Assembly (NCBI RefSeq): GCF_022832385.1
Contig: NZ_JALHLE010000010.1
Coordinates: forward strand, 1-64,000
Source: Novosphingobium album (ex Hu et al. 2023)
Lineage (GTDB): Bacteria; Pseudomonadota; Alphaproteobacteria; Sphingomonadales; Sphingomonadaceae
DNA: 64,000 nt
Direction of reading: 5' to 3'
Shown here: in pieces, positions 62,417 through 64,000 of the stretch
Layout of the letters: each line of letters begins with the position of its first letter
Numbering within the stretch: the first letter of the stretch is position 1
Notes under the pieces: generated by a model
Databases searched by the model: none
What the model saw: only the letters and a program-made list of their open reading frames with translations
What the model was told of the DNA's origin: nothing
Translations under genes and position numbers: made by a program

Positions 62417-63237
62417 GCCGGGTCTGGTTTGCGGCGGATCTCGAAACCGCCGCCACGTTCTGGCGCATCCTGCGCCGTGACGGAGTGACTCTCGGCTTCA
62501 CCAGTCATGACCGCGACTTGTGGTTCGACGGCGTGCTGCACCGCGCCTCGCCCGGAATGGTGCCCTCGGCGATCCGCCGGTCAGCCGATTTCGAACCCGA
62601 CAGCGCCGAAGCACGCGGCGCCATCACGCACGAGGCGATCACCAGCGCAGATCTAGCCGCCGGCCGTTTCGACGGCGCGCAAGTGCGCATCGGCGTGGTG
62701 GACTGGGAGAGCGGCGAACACGAAGTCCTCTATGCCGGGACGATGGGCGCGGTCTCGGAGGAAGACGGGCAGTTCACGGCCGGTCTCGCCTCGCGCAAGG
62801 CTGAACTGGAGCGCGATTTCGTGCCGCGCACCAGCCCCTCGTGCCGTGCGGCCTTTTGCGGGCCGGGATGCAATCTCAACGCGCCCCTTTTTACCCATGA
62901 AATGACACTGGCTGCGCTGGATGAGGCCGCCAATTCCGCCACGTTAGAAGAAGCGCCTGATCCAGCCATTTTCGCGGGCGGGACGCTGCGCTGGCTCGAC
63001 GGGCCGCAGGCGGGCCTGACCGCGGGAATCATGGCAAATGACGGCTCCGGCGGCCTCGTCCTTGATGTTCCCATCGACACCACTGCCGCAGCCGGAACCC
63101 GCGTTCTGTTGCGCGAAGGGTGCGATCACACGCTCGAAACCTGCGCCACGCGATTTGGCAATGCCGTCAATTTCCGGGGCGAGCCGTTCCTGCCGGGCAA
63201 TGACTTGCTCACGCGCTATCCCGGGCCGGTCCAGTGA
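62413..63237 (+). CDS. GTA DUF2163 tail hub protein (g13)
   Basis: A 274-residue protein with the DUF2163/BR0599 pattern: FWRILRRDGVTLGFTSHDRDL, then CRAAFCGPGCNLNAPLF and late GCDHTLETCATRFGNAVNFRGEP with conserved cysteines. Part of the RcGTA hub; the Cys set may hold an Fe-S cluster as reported for RcGTA hub proteins. Overlaps both neighbours by 4 bases. Confidence 0.9.
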   Translation: MSRVWFAADLETAATFWRILRRDGVTLGFTSHDRDLWFDGVLHRASPGMVPSAIRRSADFEPDSAEARGAITHEAITSADLAAGRFDGAQVRIGVVDWESGEHEVLYAGTMGAVSEEDGQFTAGLASRKAELERDFVPRTSPSCRAAFCGPGCNLNAPLFTHEMTLAALDEAANSATLEEAPDPAIFAGGTLRWLDGPQAGLTAGIMANDGSGGLVLDVPIDTTAAAGTRVLLREGCDHTLETCATRFGNAVNFRGEPFLPGNDLLTRYPGPVQ

Positions 63238-63635
63238 CCGGTTCCGGACTCGCGCTAGCGGCCCGCGAATTGGTTGGCGTTCCGTTTCGCCTGCATGGGC
63301 GGGATCCGCGGTCGGGGCTTGACTGTATTGGCGTGCTGGAAGCGGCGTGCTCTGCCTGCGGGATCACAACGCGCCTCCCCGCGCGCTACACCTTGCGCTC
63401 GCGGCGGCTGCCTCCTCTGGCTGACATCGCGGCCCGTCTTGGCCTGTTCGAAACACACGGACAGCCCGAACCGGGCGATGTGCTTTTCGTCCAGCCCGGC
63501 CCCTGCCAGCAACACCTGATGATTGCGACGGGACCATGCCGCTTCGTCCATGCCCATGCCGGGCTCCGGCGTGTCGTTGAAGGCCCCTTGCCCGCAGGCT
63601 GGGCTGTTAGCCGCCATTGGCGTCCCCTTCCCTGA
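63234..63635 (+). CDS. GTA NlpC/P60-like cell-wall peptidase (g14)
   Basis: A 133-residue protein with catalytic Cys in SGLDCIGVLEAA and His in QHLMIATG, plus HAHAGLRRV. It matches phage/GTA NlpC-P60 tail peptidases that open the recipient's peptidoglycan. GTG 63234 overlaps the g13 stop. Confidence 0.9.
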   Translation: MTGSGLALAARELVGVPFRLHGRDPRSGLDCIGVLEAACSACGITTRLPARYTLRSRRLPPLADIAARLGLFETHGQPEPGDVLFVQPGPCQQHLMIATGPCRFVHAHAGLRRVVEGPLPAGWAVSRHWRPLP

Positions 63636-63644
63636 GGAATTGAC

Positions 63645-64000
63645 ATGGCCACGATCGTTTTCGGCACTCTGGGTACGATCCTGGGCGGCCCGGTTGGCGG
63701 TGCCATCGGCTCGCTGATCGGGCGGCAGGTGGATACATCCCTTTTCGGACCGTCCAGCCGCAAGGGGCCGCGCCTGACCGAACTGGCAGTCAGCGCCTCC
63801 AGTTATGGCGAAGTACTGCCCCGCCACTTCGGACGGATGCGCGTGGCCGGCTCGATCATCTGGGCGACCGATCTCGTCGAGCACAGCGAAACGCAGGGAA
63901 CCGGCAAGGGCTCTCCTTCCGCCACAACTTACAGCTACACCGCCAATTTCGCTGTTGCACTCGCCAGCCGCCCGATCCTCGGTATTGGCCGCATCTGGGC
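63645..64000 (+). CDS. GTA host-specificity/tail fibre protein (g15), partial
   Basis: The first 118 codons of a protein cut by the window end: ATIVFGTLGTILGGPVGGAIGSLIG, then GPRLTELAVSASSYGEVLPRHFGRMRVAGSIIWATDL, the typical N-terminus of the GTA megatron/gp15 family (over 1000 residues). It binds the host at the tail tip. GAGG precedes the ATG. Confidence 0.9.
   Translation, partial: MATIVFGTLGTILGGPVGGAIGSLIGRQVDTSLFGPSSRKGPRLTELAVSASSYGEVLPRHFGRMRVAGSIIWATDLVEHSETQGTGKGSPSATTYSYTANFAVALASRPILGIGRIW

Larger units (their letters stand above)
52323..64000 (+). mobile_element. Gene transfer agent structural cluster (RcGTA-type), truncated by window end
   Basis: Seventeen consecutive + strand genes follow the RcGTA order: small terminase, large terminase, portal, DUF6127, prohead protease, capsid, head-tail connector, small adaptor, DUF3168, tail tube, tail chaperones, short tape measure, DUF2460, DUF2163, NlpC/P60-like peptidase and host-specificity protein. 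No integrase, repressor, replication or lysis genes lie in or before it, which favours a domesticated GTA over a prophage. The tape-measure gene is very short, as in GTAs. Confidence 0.88.

Noticed and set aside
52323..64000. Active prophage
   Set aside because: No integrase, repressor, replication, lysis or attachment sites are seen and gene order matches RcGTA including g3.5 and a very short tape measure.

Overview
The window is GC-rich, densely packed chromosomal DNA from an alphaproteobacterium, almost certainly of the Sphingomonadales (Novosphingobium/Sphingobium-like). This rests on a serine palmitoyltransferase with its own acyl carrier protein (sphingolipid synthesis), DivK, GapR (DUF2312), Usg, DUF1244 and DUF3572 proteins, a cysteine-poor alphaproteobacterial DksA, and a gene transfer agent (GTA) cluster in the RcGTA gene order. 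No rRNA, tRNA or CRISPR was seen. Species-level placement is inference.

Layout. 0.3-2.8 kb: arsenic operon arsR-arsI-arsC-acr3 behind a promoter with tandem 8-bp repeats. 3.1-8.1 kb: gapR, a VOC protein, then yebC-ruvC-ruvA-dsrE-like-ruvB; ruvC appears to lack an ATG/GTG/TTG start. 8.3-13.1 kb: a serine-rich PEP-CTERM-like surface protein, DUF1244, pyruvate kinase, a LysE exporter, YggS and a ThiE-like protein. 13.2-21.3 kb: FtsK, a CPA2 antiporter, a divergent Lrp/alanine dehydrogenase pair, a membrane diguanylate cyclase whose start codon lies in the loop of a perfect hairpin, and a thioesterase. 21.3-33.4 kb: three peptidases (S9, M24, M1), two tandem VOC proteins, an EF-hand protein followed by an EnvZ/OmpR-type two-component system, and a HerA-like ATPase. 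33.6-44.8 kb: a PabB-PabC fusion, an aminotransferase, RluA, ArfB, a lipoprotein, DUF4112, a peptide-binding lipoprotein, PilZ, DksA, a Sel1-like protein, and an acetyltransferase/GDPD/RidA/HAD/DUF3572 operon.

44.9-47.6 kb: divK, then acp, a ribbon-helix-helix-like gene, an unknown gene and spt. A perfect 20-bp palindrome sits between acp and the last three, coupled genes. It looks like an autoregulated sphingolipid-initiation unit and is one of the best candidates here for undescribed biology. 47.6-52.0 kb: usg, then an uncharacterised catabolic-looking operon (SnoaL-like, alpha/beta hydrolase, TauD-like dioxygenase) divergent from an IclR regulator across palindromic operators, then a YqaA-type membrane protein.

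52.1-64.0 kb: a GTA cluster from small terminase to the first part of the host-specificity protein, all on + and in RcGTA order (g1, g2, g3, g3.5, g4 to g15), with a strong sigma70-like promoter upstream and no integrase or lysogeny genes. Sphingomonad-type REP elements sit at three gene junctions and in two cases extend the N-terminus of a structural gene. The g12 homologue is a large fusion with an N-terminal region of about 560 residues.
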